In this document: piece by piece, positions 41,216 to 49,507 of the stretch
Layout of the letters: each line of letters opens with the position of its first letter
Position numbering within the stretch: the stretch's first letter is position 1
From: Salinivibrio sp. ES.052
Lineage (GTDB): Bacteria > Pseudomonadota > Gammaproteobacteria > Enterobacterales > Vibrionaceae
Assembly (NCBI RefSeq): GCF_900141775.1
Contig: NZ_FSRI01000001.1
Span: 1,210,251 to 1,274,250, forward strand
Direction of reading: 5' to 3'
DNA length: 64,000 bases
Notes under the pieces: model-generated
What the model saw: the letters and a program-made list of their open reading frames with translations, nothing else
Told to the model about the DNA's origin: nothing
The model's database searches: none
Position numbers and translations under genes: made by a program

Positions 41216-41614
41216 AATGACCTAATTGACGCCCTTTGCGCTAAAACTGTCGAAAATTCGTTGCGTTACACTCCTACACATTGGAATGCCGCTATCTGCT
41301 TTACAATATTGAGCGAGTCTAGCCGAATATCAACTAAATTCGCAGTAAAACACGCTGATTGCTCGTACCTTCCACAATTGTTAATCAGTTGTGATGGTAG
41401 TGTATCTGTTGTTCGCTATGCCACTTTTCGGCAAAAAGCGCGCTAATCATTACCATTGCCACCTGTAAAATGGCTATGTGGATACGGTAATTTTTGGCTT
41501 GGCTCACACTATTCTTCGTATTTATCGAATCATGGGGCGATTTTGCCAAGCCAAACGTCTACCAGCGAAAAGCGCGGCGATACATTATTTCACGTGCAAA
41601 GCATGCATCGTTGC
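41216..41614. other. Intergenic region between topA and sohB
   Basis: About 400 bases. It would hold the topA promoter region. I see no supported ORF; the E. coli yciN gene at this place is absent. An imperfect inverted repeat (CACAATTG...CAGTTGTG) lies at about 41372-41392. Confidence 0.5.
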
Positions 41615-42667
41615 TTAAACCAGCGGACGCTGGCCACGGCTAATCCACTTAAGCAGCACACGATCGGCGACCTCGGCTGAGGCCCCCGCTAACTTTTCAG
41701 CGATATTCTTTCGCTGCTGATAGCTGACGGATAGCACTTTACGGTCGTTATTGGCCGCTTCAAAAAGATACTCATCACTGGTACAAACTTCATCAATTAG
41801 ACCGAGTCCAAGCGCTTGATTTCCGAACCAGTGTTCACCAGTCGCCACTTCGTCAACATTCAATGATGGCCGATGCTCAGTAATAAATCCTTTAAATAAA
41901 CCATGCGTTTCTTCCAGCTCGGTTTTGAATTTTTCACGCGCTTTGTCGGTATTCTCACCAAACATGGTTAGAGTACGTTTGAACTCCCCTGCCGTCAGCT
42001 GCTCAAACTCGATATCGTTTTTCTTGAGTAACTTATTAAAATTAGGGAGCTGGGCAATCACACCAATCGAGCCAATGATCGCGAAAGGCGCTGCAATCAG
42101 TTTGTCAGCCACACACGCCATCATATAGCCACCACTCGCCGCCACCTTGTCAACGGCGACAGTTAGCGGTACACCGGCTTTGCGAACGCGTGCCAGTTGA
42201 GAGGCAGCCAACCCATAGCCATGCACCATGCCGCCGCCACTTTCCAGTTTGACTAACACCTCATCCTGATCGGTCGCTACCGATAAAATGGCAGTCACTT
42301 CCTCACGTAACGCCTCGACTTCTCGTGCATCAATACTGCCCTTGAACGTCAGAACAAAAAGCTGCGGATCGCGCTGAGTCGGTGCCTCGGTTTGTTTTTT
42401 CGCTGCAGCCTTTTGCGCCTTTTCTTCTTTCTTTTTCGCCTTTTTTTCTTCTTTATCGCGCACTTTTAACGATGACTCGTTGTAAAGGTGATGTTCCAGC
42501 GACTGACGGTAGGTTTTAAAACTATCAGTTAGGTCAGTGAGTTTAAGGCTCCCTTTTTGCCCACCTTTGTCATTAGCGGCGCGTACAAGCGCCACTAACA
42601 CGACCGCCGCCATTAAAAAGGTGACGACTTTTGCCAAAAAAAGCCCATAATCCGCGATGAATTCCAA
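41615..42667 (-). CDS. sohB: SohB inner-membrane serine peptidase (S49 family)
   Basis: A 350-residue S49 peptidase. The N-terminus has a membrane anchor (VVTFLMAAVVLVALV) and a highly charged Lys/Glu-rich linker near residues 72-92 (EEKKAKKKEEKAQKAAAKKQ). The catalytic Ser is in VAASGGYMMACVAD and the general-base Lys in AGEFKRTLTMFGENT. Relatives cut signal peptides or periplasmic proteins. Conserved neighbour of topA and yciK. Confidence 0.95.
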   Translation of the reverse strand: MEFIADYGLFLAKVVTFLMAAVVLVALVRAANDKGGQKGSLKLTDLTDSFKTYRQSLEHHLYNESSLKVRDKEEKKAKKKEEKAQKAAAKKQTEAPTQRDPQLFVLTFKGSIDAREVEALREEVTAILSVATDQDEVLVKLESGGGMVHGYGLAASQLARVRKAGVPLTVAVDKVAASGGYMMACVADKLIAAPFAIIGSIGVIAQLPNFNKLLKKNDIEFEQLTAGEFKRTLTMFGENTDKAREKFKTELEETHGLFKGFITEHRPSLNVDEVATGEHWFGNQALGLGLIDEVCTSDEYLFEAANNDRKVLSVSYQQRKNIAEKLAGASAEVADRVLLKWISRGQRPLV

Positions 42668-42792
42668 TGTTGTATCCTCTTTTTATCTCTGAGTTTGCAA
42701 TGCCTCAGCCCAGTGCATCACGCACTTGGTTGTCACACATTACCCGCAACCTTACAATAATCTACGTTTAACAATAAATAAGGATTTGTACT

Positions 42793-43536
42793 GTGGACTA
42801 TCAAGTAACCTCCGACGCGCTTCAAGGGCGCGTAATTTTGGTCACTGGCGCGGGCGCTGGTATTGGTCGTCAAGCCGCACTGAGCTATGCCGAAAAAGGC
42901 GCGACAGTAATTTTGCTCGGTCGCACCGTGAAAAAGCTTGAAGCTGTGTACGATGAAATATCGTCCATGGGCGCACCACAGCCTGCCATTATTCCATTAG
43001 ACATGCTGGGGGCGACACGCCAGCACTATCTCGATATGGCAGATACCATCGAGCAGCAGTTTGGCCGCTTAGACGGTGTGCTGCATAATGCCGGCCTATT
43101 GGGTGTGCTCAGCCCCTTCGATCAAATCGATGAAAAATCTCATGACGATGTGATGCAAGTGAATGTCAAAGCCACCATGCTGATGACACAAGCCTTGCTG
43201 CCACTGCTGAAAAAGTCTGATGATGCGCGCGTAGTGTTTACCACGTCCACCGTGGGTCATCAGGGCCGCGCTTACTGGGGCAGCTATGCGATTTCTAAAT
43301 TCGCTACCGAGGGGATGATGCAGGTGTTGGCCGATGAAATGTCCGATACCAAGGTACGCGTCAATGCCATCAATCCAGGCGGCACCCGCACCAGCATGCG
43401 TGCCAGCGCCTTCCCTGGCGAGGATCCAGATACATTGAAAACCCCACTCGATATTATTCCACTCTATATTTACCTGATGGCACCGGAAGGCGTTGAAGTG
43501 CATGGCCAATGCATTGATGCGCAGCCAAAACGGTAA
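42793..43536 (+). CDS. yciK: YciK family short-chain oxidoreductase
   Basis: A 247-residue SDR with TGAGAGIGRQAA, HNAGLLG and Ser/Tyr/Lys residues in FTTSTVGHQGRAYWGSYAISK. The start YQVTSDALQGRVILVTGAG and the LSPFDQIDEKSHDDVMQVNV stretch are family-specific for YciK. Substrate unknown. Starts at GTG 42793 with AAGGA eight bases before. Divergent from sohB. Confidence 0.92.
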   Translation: MDYQVTSDALQGRVILVTGAGAGIGRQAALSYAEKGATVILLGRTVKKLEAVYDEISSMGAPQPAIIPLDMLGATRQHYLDMADTIEQQFGRLDGVLHNAGLLGVLSPFDQIDEKSHDDVMQVNVKATMLMTQALLPLLKKSDDARVVFTTSTVGHQGRAYWGSYAISKFATEGMMQVLADEMSDTKVRVNAINPGGTRTSMRASAFPGEDPDTLKTPLDIIPLYIYLMAPEGVEVHGQCIDAQPKR

Positions 43537-43541
43537 ATAAA

Positions 43542-43570
43542 AACGCCCCCATGATGGGGGCGTTGTTTTT
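43542..43570. terminator. Bidirectional terminator between yciK and the TonB receptor gene
   Basis: AACGCCCCC pairs perfectly with GGGGGCGTT around a 5-base loop. T-rich tails lie on both sides, so it can end yciK (plus) and the receptor gene (minus). Confidence 0.9.
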
Positions 43571-43581
43571 CGCGAAGGGGG

Positions 43582-45720
43582 TTAGAAATCAAAAGCAATT
43601 TTGGCTTTAATATTCCGCTCATCACCGTACCAACAATTTAGTTCATCGTAACAACTGTACGTGGTTTTATCGAACAAGTTTGTTGCAGATAGTGACAGTT
43701 TCGCCCCTGATAGTGACGTATCCACCTGAGATAAGTCATAGTTCAGTGCCGTGTCAAACACGGTGTAATCAGGCACCGTAAAGGTATTATTTGCGTTACC
43801 CTGTGACTCACCCACATAGCGAGCCCCCACACTCACGTCTAACCCAGCCATTAACTGGTGGTGAACCCAAGCACTGGCGGTTTGCTCCGGGACCCAAACA
43901 GGCGTTTTCCCTGCTAAGTTAGGATCATCGGTAATTTCCATGTCGATATAACCATAGGTTAAGGCCACATCGGTATCTCGGCTGAGCGCATGATTGAGTT
44001 CAACTTCTACGCCTCGCGAACGGATTTCACCCGTTTGAATTTTGGCATATGAATCATTGGGATCGTTGACCAAGGCATCCTGTTTAGTCAATTCAAATAA
44101 CGCGAGATTCAGTCCTGTCGTCCCCGCCAATGATAAATACTTCAGCCCGGCTTCCCACTGCTCCCCTTGAGAGGGCTTAAACACGTTGCCGCGATTATCC
44201 ATATCAGTGGGCTCAAAGCTTTCTGAATAGCTGATATAGGGAGAAATGCCGTTATCAAACTGATACATCGCACCGGCACGGAATGCCAAGTTGTAGTGAC
44301 GAATATTTTTCTCTGAGGTGCTCGGTGATCCAGCATACAACGTCTGCTGATCGTCTTTTAGCTCATATTCATCGTAACGAGCCCCTGCCAATAAAACCCA
44401 TTGGTTCCAAAGGATCTGGTCTTGAGCGTAGACCCCGGTCTGCGTGACTTCAATGTCATGGCGATCTTGATAAATAAAGTTAAGTGCGTGCGGGTCAACC
44501 TGGTTATTATTGGGATTAAAAATATCAATATCCGGTACTGAACCGGCAGCGAGGGTGTCATCGTAACCCACGTCCGAGGACATAGTCTGATAATCGACCC
44601 CTAGCAAAGTGTAATGATCTGCCGCCCCCCAGCTCAAGTCACCTGAGAGCTGAGTATCAACCACCCAGGATTCTATCGTTTCATCCGTCAGGTACGCGTT
44701 ACGCGGGTAGTGTCTGCCATCACTGCTTTTTGTGTGGTACATATTCTTTTGCAGCAAATCGGCATCGGTATAGCGCGCAGTGTGTAATAACGACCAGTTG
44801 GATGATAGCTGATGCTGAACTTTATACCCGAGCATCAAAAACTCACGGTCGTAGGTATTCCAGTTGTTATCACCGGAGAAACTGTCACTCGAAAGACGGC
44901 CTTGGTCACTGTGCAATACCGAGCCTTTTGCGGGCAATGAAGTGTAGATTCCCGCAGCCGGATCGGCTTGATAATAAAGATTAAAGTTCACCAATGTATC
45001 TTGCGAGATACGCCAATCTAGCGACGGAGCCACGACATAACGTTCTTCTTCTGAATCCCCCGCTTGCCCGTCTTTTTGCCGAGCCAGCGCGACCATGCGG
45101 TATGCCAGCGGCGTCTCTGAAATCGCTCCAGTACTATCAACAGACACCTCTCGCAGTGCATCCGTATCCGTACTCACGGTGACACGGTGCGCCTTGTCAC
45201 GCTGGGGAGACTTCGCAATCATGTTGACCATGCCACCCGGTGGAATATTTCCGTACAACACGGATGTTGGCCCTTTAAAAACCTCGACTTGCTCAATCGC
45301 GATAGGATCAATCTGTGGCTGTAAATTCCAGGTGTTGTAAGGGACCGCTAATCCGTCGTAAAAATTTTGATAGTTGATAAAACCACGAATATTGAAAAGG
45401 TCGAGACGGGTCACTGCCCCACCACGAAGTTCGGTATTTACGCCCGGCGTATAGCGCACCGCTTCGCTTAGTGAACTTGCTTGGCGCTGCTCCAAGGTTT
45501 CGCGGTTAATCACTGTGACCGCTTGTGGTGTCTCTTCAGGTGCCAATACCGTTTTTGTCGCGGTATTTCGGTAGGTATCCCCTAGAATGTGCAGTGTTTC
45601 AATTTGATCATTTTCTGTTTCTGCATTCGCCAAAGGAGTGACCAAACTACCGATCACAGCCAAAGCCAGTGGTGAAAGGCGCCAGTTCATCATTTCTGTG
45701 TGCGCAAAATGTGTGTACAT
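43582..45720 (-). CDS. TonB-dependent siderophore receptor
   Basis: A 712-residue outer-membrane receptor of the FhuA/FhuE-like (TIGR01783) type. The signal peptide ends near ANAETEND; the plug domain has TPQAVTVINRETLEQR, YTPGVNTELRGG and VEVFKGPTSVLYGNIPPGGMVNMI. The barrel runs to the C-terminal NIKAKIAFDF. Ferric hydroxamate or a related siderophore is a fair guess; ligand not determinable. The ATG at 45720 has AAGGATATCAGG before it; internal ATGs at 45693 and 45690 are possible. Regulator gene follows upstream in the same direction. Confidence 0.92.
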   Translation of the reverse strand: MYTHFAHTEMMNWRLSPLALAVIGSLVTPLANAETENDQIETLHILGDTYRNTATKTVLAPEETPQAVTVINRETLEQRQASSLSEAVRYTPGVNTELRGGAVTRLDLFNIRGFINYQNFYDGLAVPYNTWNLQPQIDPIAIEQVEVFKGPTSVLYGNIPPGGMVNMIAKSPQRDKAHRVTVSTDTDALREVSVDSTGAISETPLAYRMVALARQKDGQAGDSEEERYVVAPSLDWRISQDTLVNFNLYYQADPAAGIYTSLPAKGSVLHSDQGRLSSDSFSGDNNWNTYDREFLMLGYKVQHQLSSNWSLLHTARYTDADLLQKNMYHTKSSDGRHYPRNAYLTDETIESWVVDTQLSGDLSWGAADHYTLLGVDYQTMSSDVGYDDTLAAGSVPDIDIFNPNNNQVDPHALNFIYQDRHDIEVTQTGVYAQDQILWNQWVLLAGARYDEYELKDDQQTLYAGSPSTSEKNIRHYNLAFRAGAMYQFDNGISPYISYSESFEPTDMDNRGNVFKPSQGEQWEAGLKYLSLAGTTGLNLALFELTKQDALVNDPNDSYAKIQTGEIRSRGVEVELNHALSRDTDVALTYGYIDMEITDDPNLAGKTPVWVPEQTASAWVHHQLMAGLDVSVGARYVGESQGNANNTFTVPDYTVFDTALNYDLSQVDTSLSGAKLSLSATNLFDKTTYSCYDELNCWYGDERNIKAKIAFDF

Positions 45721-45754
45721 CCTGATATCCTTCTAACGACCCAAAAGTGTAAAA

Positions 45755-45772
45755 CGGAATCATTCGCATTTT
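45755..45772. promoter_or_regulatory. Weak Fur-like site before the TonB receptor
   Basis: The minus-strand stretch AAAATGCGAATGATTCCG resembles the common Fur box core AATGAGAATGATT with a few mismatches. It lies about 35 bases before the receptor start. Lower confidence than the site at 46746. Confidence 0.4.
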
Positions 45773-45796
45773 ATGGATATACACGGAGAATACTGT

Positions 45797-46696
45797 TCAT
45801 TTTGGTGCATGATGATCATGGTCAAGCGGTATCCAGTACGCCATTTCGGCAGTCTCTGAGTACGGTTGGTAACCGGGGGGATACACTTCAAGCTCAACCC
45901 CATCCATACATTTATACCCAGAGGCCGGTAGCCAATGATGAATAAATGCGTGTAGTGTCTTAGGAAGCTCACTCACTGGGCCAGTATGGGAAATGACCGC
46001 GTAGGTTGTCTCAGGGATCGTCCACGTCGTAGCGGCTGATACGTAAGAAGTTGGCTGCTGTTGACCAGCAAGGTATGGCAGAGGCGCGTGCAATGTGTCG
46101 GCACTGGCGACATCAATCGCACCGATACTGGGCTGATGCGGATCAATCACGCCACGAGCATGGGCTTGTTGCCACAGTGCGGGGACAACATCATGAAAAT
46201 TGGGCTCTGGCGCAAATAATCCTAAAATAGGCGCCACATATCCCATTAGCATAACGGCAGGGCGTGTTTGAATATGAACGGACAACCACGACGGTTGCGG
46301 TGTGGCGAGAGTCGTAATCTGTAAAGGAGTGCGAATGCCATCCATCACACCACGCCGACGATAATCTCGAGGACTAACACCATATTGCTGCCGAAAGGCG
46401 CGTGAAAAATTGGCCTCAGATGCAAAGCCATACGACAGAGCGATATCAATAATGCGGCTTTTGTCCGTTAATAGCTGTTTCGCGGCACAACTCAATTTAA
46501 GCTCACGCACGTAATGCGCAACACTGACGCCTGTTTGCTCGGAAAACACACGCTGCAACTGCCAGCGTGACCAGCAACTTTGCGCTGCTAACGCATTGAC
46601 AGACAAGGGTTGGTCTAAGTGCGTATGGATGTAGCCTAACACACGTTCAATCCGATTAAAGCGAGTGGTTTGATAAGGCTCAGGGGCGGTTTTCAT
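45797..46696 (-). CDS. AraC family regulator with GyrI-like domain (Rob-like)
   Basis: A 299-residue regulator. Unlike most AraC proteins the two helix-turn-helix units are N-terminal (about residues 10-115: LSVNALAAQSCWSRWQLQRVF and IDIALSYGFASEANFSRAFRQQYGVSPRDYR). The C-terminal half (130-299) is a GyrI-like small-molecule-binding domain, giving a Rob-like order. It lies directly upstream of the TonB receptor and probably activates it in response to the siderophore. A good Fur box precedes it. Confidence 0.85.
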   Translation of the reverse strand: MKTAPEPYQTTRFNRIERVLGYIHTHLDQPLSVNALAAQSCWSRWQLQRVFSEQTGVSVAHYVRELKLSCAAKQLLTDKSRIIDIALSYGFASEANFSRAFRQQYGVSPRDYRRRGVMDGIRTPLQITTLATPQPSWLSVHIQTRPAVMLMGYVAPILGLFAPEPNFHDVVPALWQQAHARGVIDPHQPSIGAIDVASADTLHAPLPYLAGQQQPTSYVSAATTWTIPETTYAVISHTGPVSELPKTLHAFIHHWLPASGYKCMDGVELEVYPPGYQPYSETAEMAYWIPLDHDHHAPK

Positions 46697-46745
46697 TACG
46701 TCCGTATATCGATAATTTTATAAACAACCAAGACGTTAACACAAA

Positions 46746-46760
46746 TCATAATTGTTATCA
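46746..46760 (-). promoter_or_regulatory. Fur box upstream of the Rob-like regulator
   Basis: TGATAACAATTATGA matches the 7-1-7 Fur consensus TGATAAT-N-ATTATCA at 12 of 14 fixed positions. It lies 50 bases before the regulator start. Iron repression of the regulator and receptor genes is therefore likely. Confidence 0.7.
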
Positions 46761-46837
46761 TCTGAGATGAGGAGTCATTAAAGACATTCAGAGCGTACCT
46801 GACACTAGATGACCTCAACGCACAACCCACTCTCCAA

Positions 46838-46866
46838 ATAAAAAGCCCAGCGACAAGGCCGGGCTT
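46838..46866 (-). terminator. Terminator, probably the original rluB terminator
   Basis: AAGCCC pairs with GGGCTT, extended by a GC pair after one mismatch, with a T-rich minus-strand tail (TTTTTATTT). The nearest minus-strand gene upstream of it is rluB, but the IS element now lies between them. Confidence 0.65.
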
Positions 46867-46878
46867 AATAAACTCATC

Positions 46879-46903
46879 TGTCCCGTCCTGAAATACGTTG
46901 ACA
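46879..46903 (+). repeat. IS left inverted repeat
   Basis: TGTCCCGTCCT at the outer end and GTTGACA at the inner end; 22 of 25 bases match the right repeat. Confidence 0.9.
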
Positions 46904-46919
46904 TAAAGAGGACTTCTTT

Positions 46920-47315
46920 ATGACAACATCAAGTAATTCAAGCCGTAAGCGCACGCAACGTGATTACACCTTAGCCTTTAAATTAGGCGTTGTAGAGCGT
47001 GTTGAAAAAGGCGAAATGACGTACAAACAAGCTCAAGCCCGTTTTGGCATTCAGGGCCGCTCAACGGTACTCGTCTGGCTCAGAAAACATGGTAGACTCG
47101 ATTGGTCGAAGCCATTTCAGCATCCCCTTATGCCACATTCAAAAGAAACCCCATCCGAAACTATCAAGCGCCTTGAGCGTGAGTTAGCCGAAGAGAAACT
47201 GCGTAACCAAATCCTCAATGGTATGGTCGATATCATGGACAATGAGTACGGAGCCGGCCTCAGAAAAAAGTACTTATCCGGTACATCTGGCAAGCCAAAG
47301 CCAAAAGTAAAATAA
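46920..47315 (+). CDS. IS3-family transposase OrfA
   Basis: A 131-residue helix-turn-helix protein of the IS3/IS911 type: YTLAFKLGVVERVEKGEMTY and FGIQGRSTVLVWLRKHG form the DNA-binding part, and the C-terminal KRLERELAEEKLRNQILNGM is a leucine-zipper-like helix for multimerisation. GAGGACTTCTTT precedes the ATG. Translation can slip at 47264-47270 to give the OrfAB transposase; otherwise it ends at 47315. Confidence 0.92.
   Translation: MTTSSNSSRKRTQRDYTLAFKLGVVERVEKGEMTYKQAQARFGIQGRSTVLVWLRKHGRLDWSKPFQHPLMPHSKETPSETIKRLERELAEEKLRNQILNGMVDIMDNEYGAGLRKKYLSGTSGKPKPKVK
47264..47270 (+). other. Programmed -1 frameshift site A_AAA_AAG
   Basis: In the orfA frame the codons are AGA-AAA-AAG, so the heptamer A-AAA-AAG sits in the canonical phase. 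A -1 slip enters the orfB frame, which is open from here to 48148, giving a fused protein of about 409 residues. Confidence 0.85.
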
Positions 47316-48148
47316 AGTTAGCGGCGGCATGTCGTGCCACAGGCATTTCTCGGCAAGGTGTCTATCAAGCCGTTGCTCGAATGGAAAGCCGAAGAGCTGA
47401 ACTATCAATCATCAGAGACTGGGTCCAATACTGGCGTAAGTATATGCCGAGGTTAGGGGCGCGTAAGCTCTACGCGTTGGTAAAGCCCAAGCTAGTTGAA
47501 CACGAAATTAAGCTAGGGCGAGACGGGTTTTTTAGCTATCTGAGAAGCGAAGGCTTACTGGTTAAACCCAAGAAAAGCTACACAAAAACTACGTGTAGTA
47601 AGCACTGGATGAAGAAGCATCCTAACCTGCTAAAAGAAGACGGACTGCATGATGCTGCGCATGTACTGGTCAGCGACATCACTTATGTTGAATCAGACCA
47701 AGGTGTGCACTATCTGTCACTGGTGACCGATGCCAACTCACGCAAGATAGTGGGTCATCACGTTAGCGAAGATATGAAAGTCGACAATGTAGTGAAAGCG
47801 CTGAAAATGGCCGTCAAAGATAAGCGCTATATCGGCAATGCGGTACATCACTCAGACCGAGGTTCGCAATACTGCTCAGCCGTTTATCAGAGTGCGCTAC
47901 AGGAGAGTCAAATCCAGCCGTCGATGACGGATGGTTATGATTGCTACCAAAACGCGTTAGCGGAAAGAGTCAATGGCATACTGAAGCATGAGTTTTTACT
48001 GTACCGGTGTAAGACACTGACAGAGCTTAAAATACTGGTAAAAGAATCGATAGCGATATACAACGAAATGAGACCGCACCTAAGTTTAAGTATGGCAACC
48101 CCCAATCAGGTGCATAATAAAAAAGGCCAGCTACTGGAGCTGGCCTAA
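47270..48148 (+). CDS. IS3-family transposase OrfB (read as OrfAB fusion)
   Basis: The orfB frame encodes about 292 residues as part of the fusion, or 255 if started at ATG 47381. After a helix-turn-helix (RATGISRQGVYQAV) and the HTH_21 region comes the rve/DDE integrase core: Asp in LVSDITYVE, Asp in HHSDRGSQYC and Glu in NALAERVNGILKHEF. All three catalytic residues are present. The end of the gene forms a hairpin that acts as a terminator on the opposite strand. Confidence 0.92.
   Translation, partial: VLIRYIWQAKAKSKIKLAAACRATGISRQGVYQAVARMESRRAELSIIRDWVQYWRKYMPRLGARKLYALVKPKLVEHEIKLGRDGFFSYLRSEGLLVKPKKSYTKTTCSKHWMKKHPNLLKEDGLHDAAHVLVSDITYVESDQGVHYLSLVTDANSRKIVGHHVSEDMKVDNVVKALKMAVKDKRYIGNAVHHSDRGSQYCSAVYQSALQESQIQPSMTDGYDCYQNALAERVNGILKHEFLLYRCKTLTELKILVKESIAIYNEMRPHLSLSMATPNQVHNKKGQLLELA
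48117..48146 (-). terminator. IS-borne terminator facing inward from the right end
   Basis: AGGCCAGCT pairs perfectly with AGCTGGCCT around a 5-base loop, at the end of orfB. A run of T residues follows only on the minus strand, so it would stop transcription entering the IS from rluB and prevent antisense transcription over the transposase. Confidence 0.75.
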
Positions 48149-48152
48149 AAAC

Positions 48153-48177
48153 TGTCAACCTATATTAGGACGGGACA
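48153..48177 (-). repeat. IS right inverted repeat
   Basis: Reverse complement of the left repeat with three differences; the outer end is TGTCCCGTCCT on the minus strand. Confidence 0.9.
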
Positions 48178-48194
48178 ATCACCGAAAAGGAGCT

Positions 48195-49175
48195 TTATTT
48201 ACGCGTACGCGGTTTTCCTTTGCCACGTGGGGCAACAGGGCGCTGATTACCTTTTTTCGGGCCACTACCTTTCGGACCTGCCGCTGGCGCATTGCCACGA
48301 CGCGCTTGACGGGCTTTCTTCGGCTTGTCTTTGGTATCATCGATACGCTCTTCATAACGACGTACCGCTCGACGAATTTTCTGACGTGACTTCTTACGCT
48401 TCTGATCTTCAGGCGTGATCACCGTCTGCGACTCTGGTTTCATTTCCACCATTTCGCGCAAATAATTCACCTCTTTCAGCTCCATTTCACGCCAGCCACC
48501 GCGCGGGAGATCTTTTTCAAGGTAGATATCGCCATAGCGAACACGCTTCAAGCGACTCACCGTCACACCTTGGGTTTCCCATAAACGACGAACCTCACGG
48601 TTACGCCCTTCAGTGATCACAACATAGAAGGTGTGATTCATCCCCTCGCCACCCGCGTAGACCACATCCTCAAAACGGGCGACGCCGTCTTCAAGCTCTA
48701 CACCGGCAACCAGCTTGCGCACCATGTCTTCATTAACTTCACCAAAAACACGAACCATATATTCACGCTGCACTTGGCGACTCGGGTGCATCAAGCGATT
48801 GGCTAGCTCACCGTCGGTTGTAAACAGCATGAGGCCGGACGTATTCGCATCTAAGCGACCGACCGCCACCCAACGGGCATCTTTAAGTTTAGGTAACCGA
48901 TCAAAGACAGTACGACGACCTTCTGGGTCGCTACGGGTACACAATTCACCTTCTGGCTTGTTATAGGCCAGTACGCGACACACCGAATCAGAAGATGCAC
49001 TGAGCGGCACCGTGTGGCCATCGACACGCACCAGCGCGCTCGGATCGTCAAGACGGTCGCCTAATTTTGCCACCACCCCATTGACACTCACTCGGCCGGA
49101 TTGGATATACCCTTCCATCTCGCGACGAGAACCCATACCAGCACGCGCTAGCACCTTCTGTAATTTTTCGCTCAT
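48195..49175 (-). CDS. rluB: 23S rRNA pseudouridine(2605) synthase RluB
   Basis: A 326-residue pseudouridine synthase. Residues 1-60 are the S4 RNA-binding domain ([20 protein letters not shown]); the catalytic Asp is in [19 protein letters not shown], and the [14 protein letters not shown] block follows. A basic, low-complexity tail ([17 protein letters not shown]) of about 80 residues is typical for RluB. In E. coli rluB lies near btuR, yciK, sohB and topA; here the IS and an iron-uptake pair separate it from yciK. Confidence 0.95.
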   Translation of the reverse strand: MSEKLQKVLARAGMGSRREMEGYIQSGRVSVNGVVAKLGDRLDDPSALVRVDGHTVPLSASSDSVCRVLAYNKPEGELCTRSDPEGRRTVFDRLPKLKDARWVAVGRLDANTSGLMLFTTDGELANRLMHPSRQVQREYMVRVFGEVNEDMVRKLVAGVELEDGVARFEDVVYAGGEGMNHTFYVVITEGRNREVRRLWETQGVTVSRLKRVRYGDIYLEKDLPRGGWREMELKEVNYLREMVEMKPESQTVITPEDQKRKKSRQKIRRAVRRYEERIDDTKDKPKKARQARRGNAPAAGPKGSGPKKGNQRPVAPRGKGKPRTRK

Positions 49176-49507
49176 GTTTGTCTCTTACCTTACTGTCGCC
49201 TTCACAGGCGTCAAAAACGGGATAACTCTACGTTATGGCTGGTTATTATATGCCTCTGACAACGACCTATTGAACGTATCCAAACAAGATCGTGCGCGGC
49301 ACAATAATCGGTGCCAATGATACACGACAGCGTCACGCACGCATAGAGAAATACGCCTTTGCCTCTGGGTGAAGCGGTCAGTTTTTATACGTCTTTTATC
49401 TCGCTCATTATCGCTTCTCTGTGCTGGACGTGAAAGTTCTCACAGCTGCTGGGCTAAAGTACCTGTAACATCTCGTCAGTCTATAACTTGTGCTAGAGCG
49501 GTATAGC
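49176..49507. other. Intergenic region between rluB and dhaR
   Basis: About 330 bases between two divergent genes. It must hold both promoters. I see no convincing ORF, RNA or strong palindrome. Confidence 0.5.

Larger units (their letters stand above)
46879..48177 (+). mobile_element. IS3-family insertion sequence, complete
   Basis: A 1299-base element bounded by 25-base imperfect inverted repeats (22 of 25 match) beginning TGTCCCGTCCT and ending GTTGACA. A three-base direct repeat ATC flanks it (46876-46878 and 48178-48180). It carries overlapping orfA and orfB with a programmed frameshift site, and the DDE residues are intact, so it is potentially active. It is inserted between the end of rluB and its terminator. 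No other copy is in the window. Confidence 0.93.

Noticed and set aside
47295-47316. Frameshift at AAAATAAA near the end of orfA
   Set aside because: The canonical in-phase heptamer A_AAA_AAG at 47264 is better placed and the orfB frame is open from there.
43582-49175. The region as a prophage or genomic island
   Set aside because: No integrase, phage genes or attachment site; only one IS element and an iron-uptake pair are seen.
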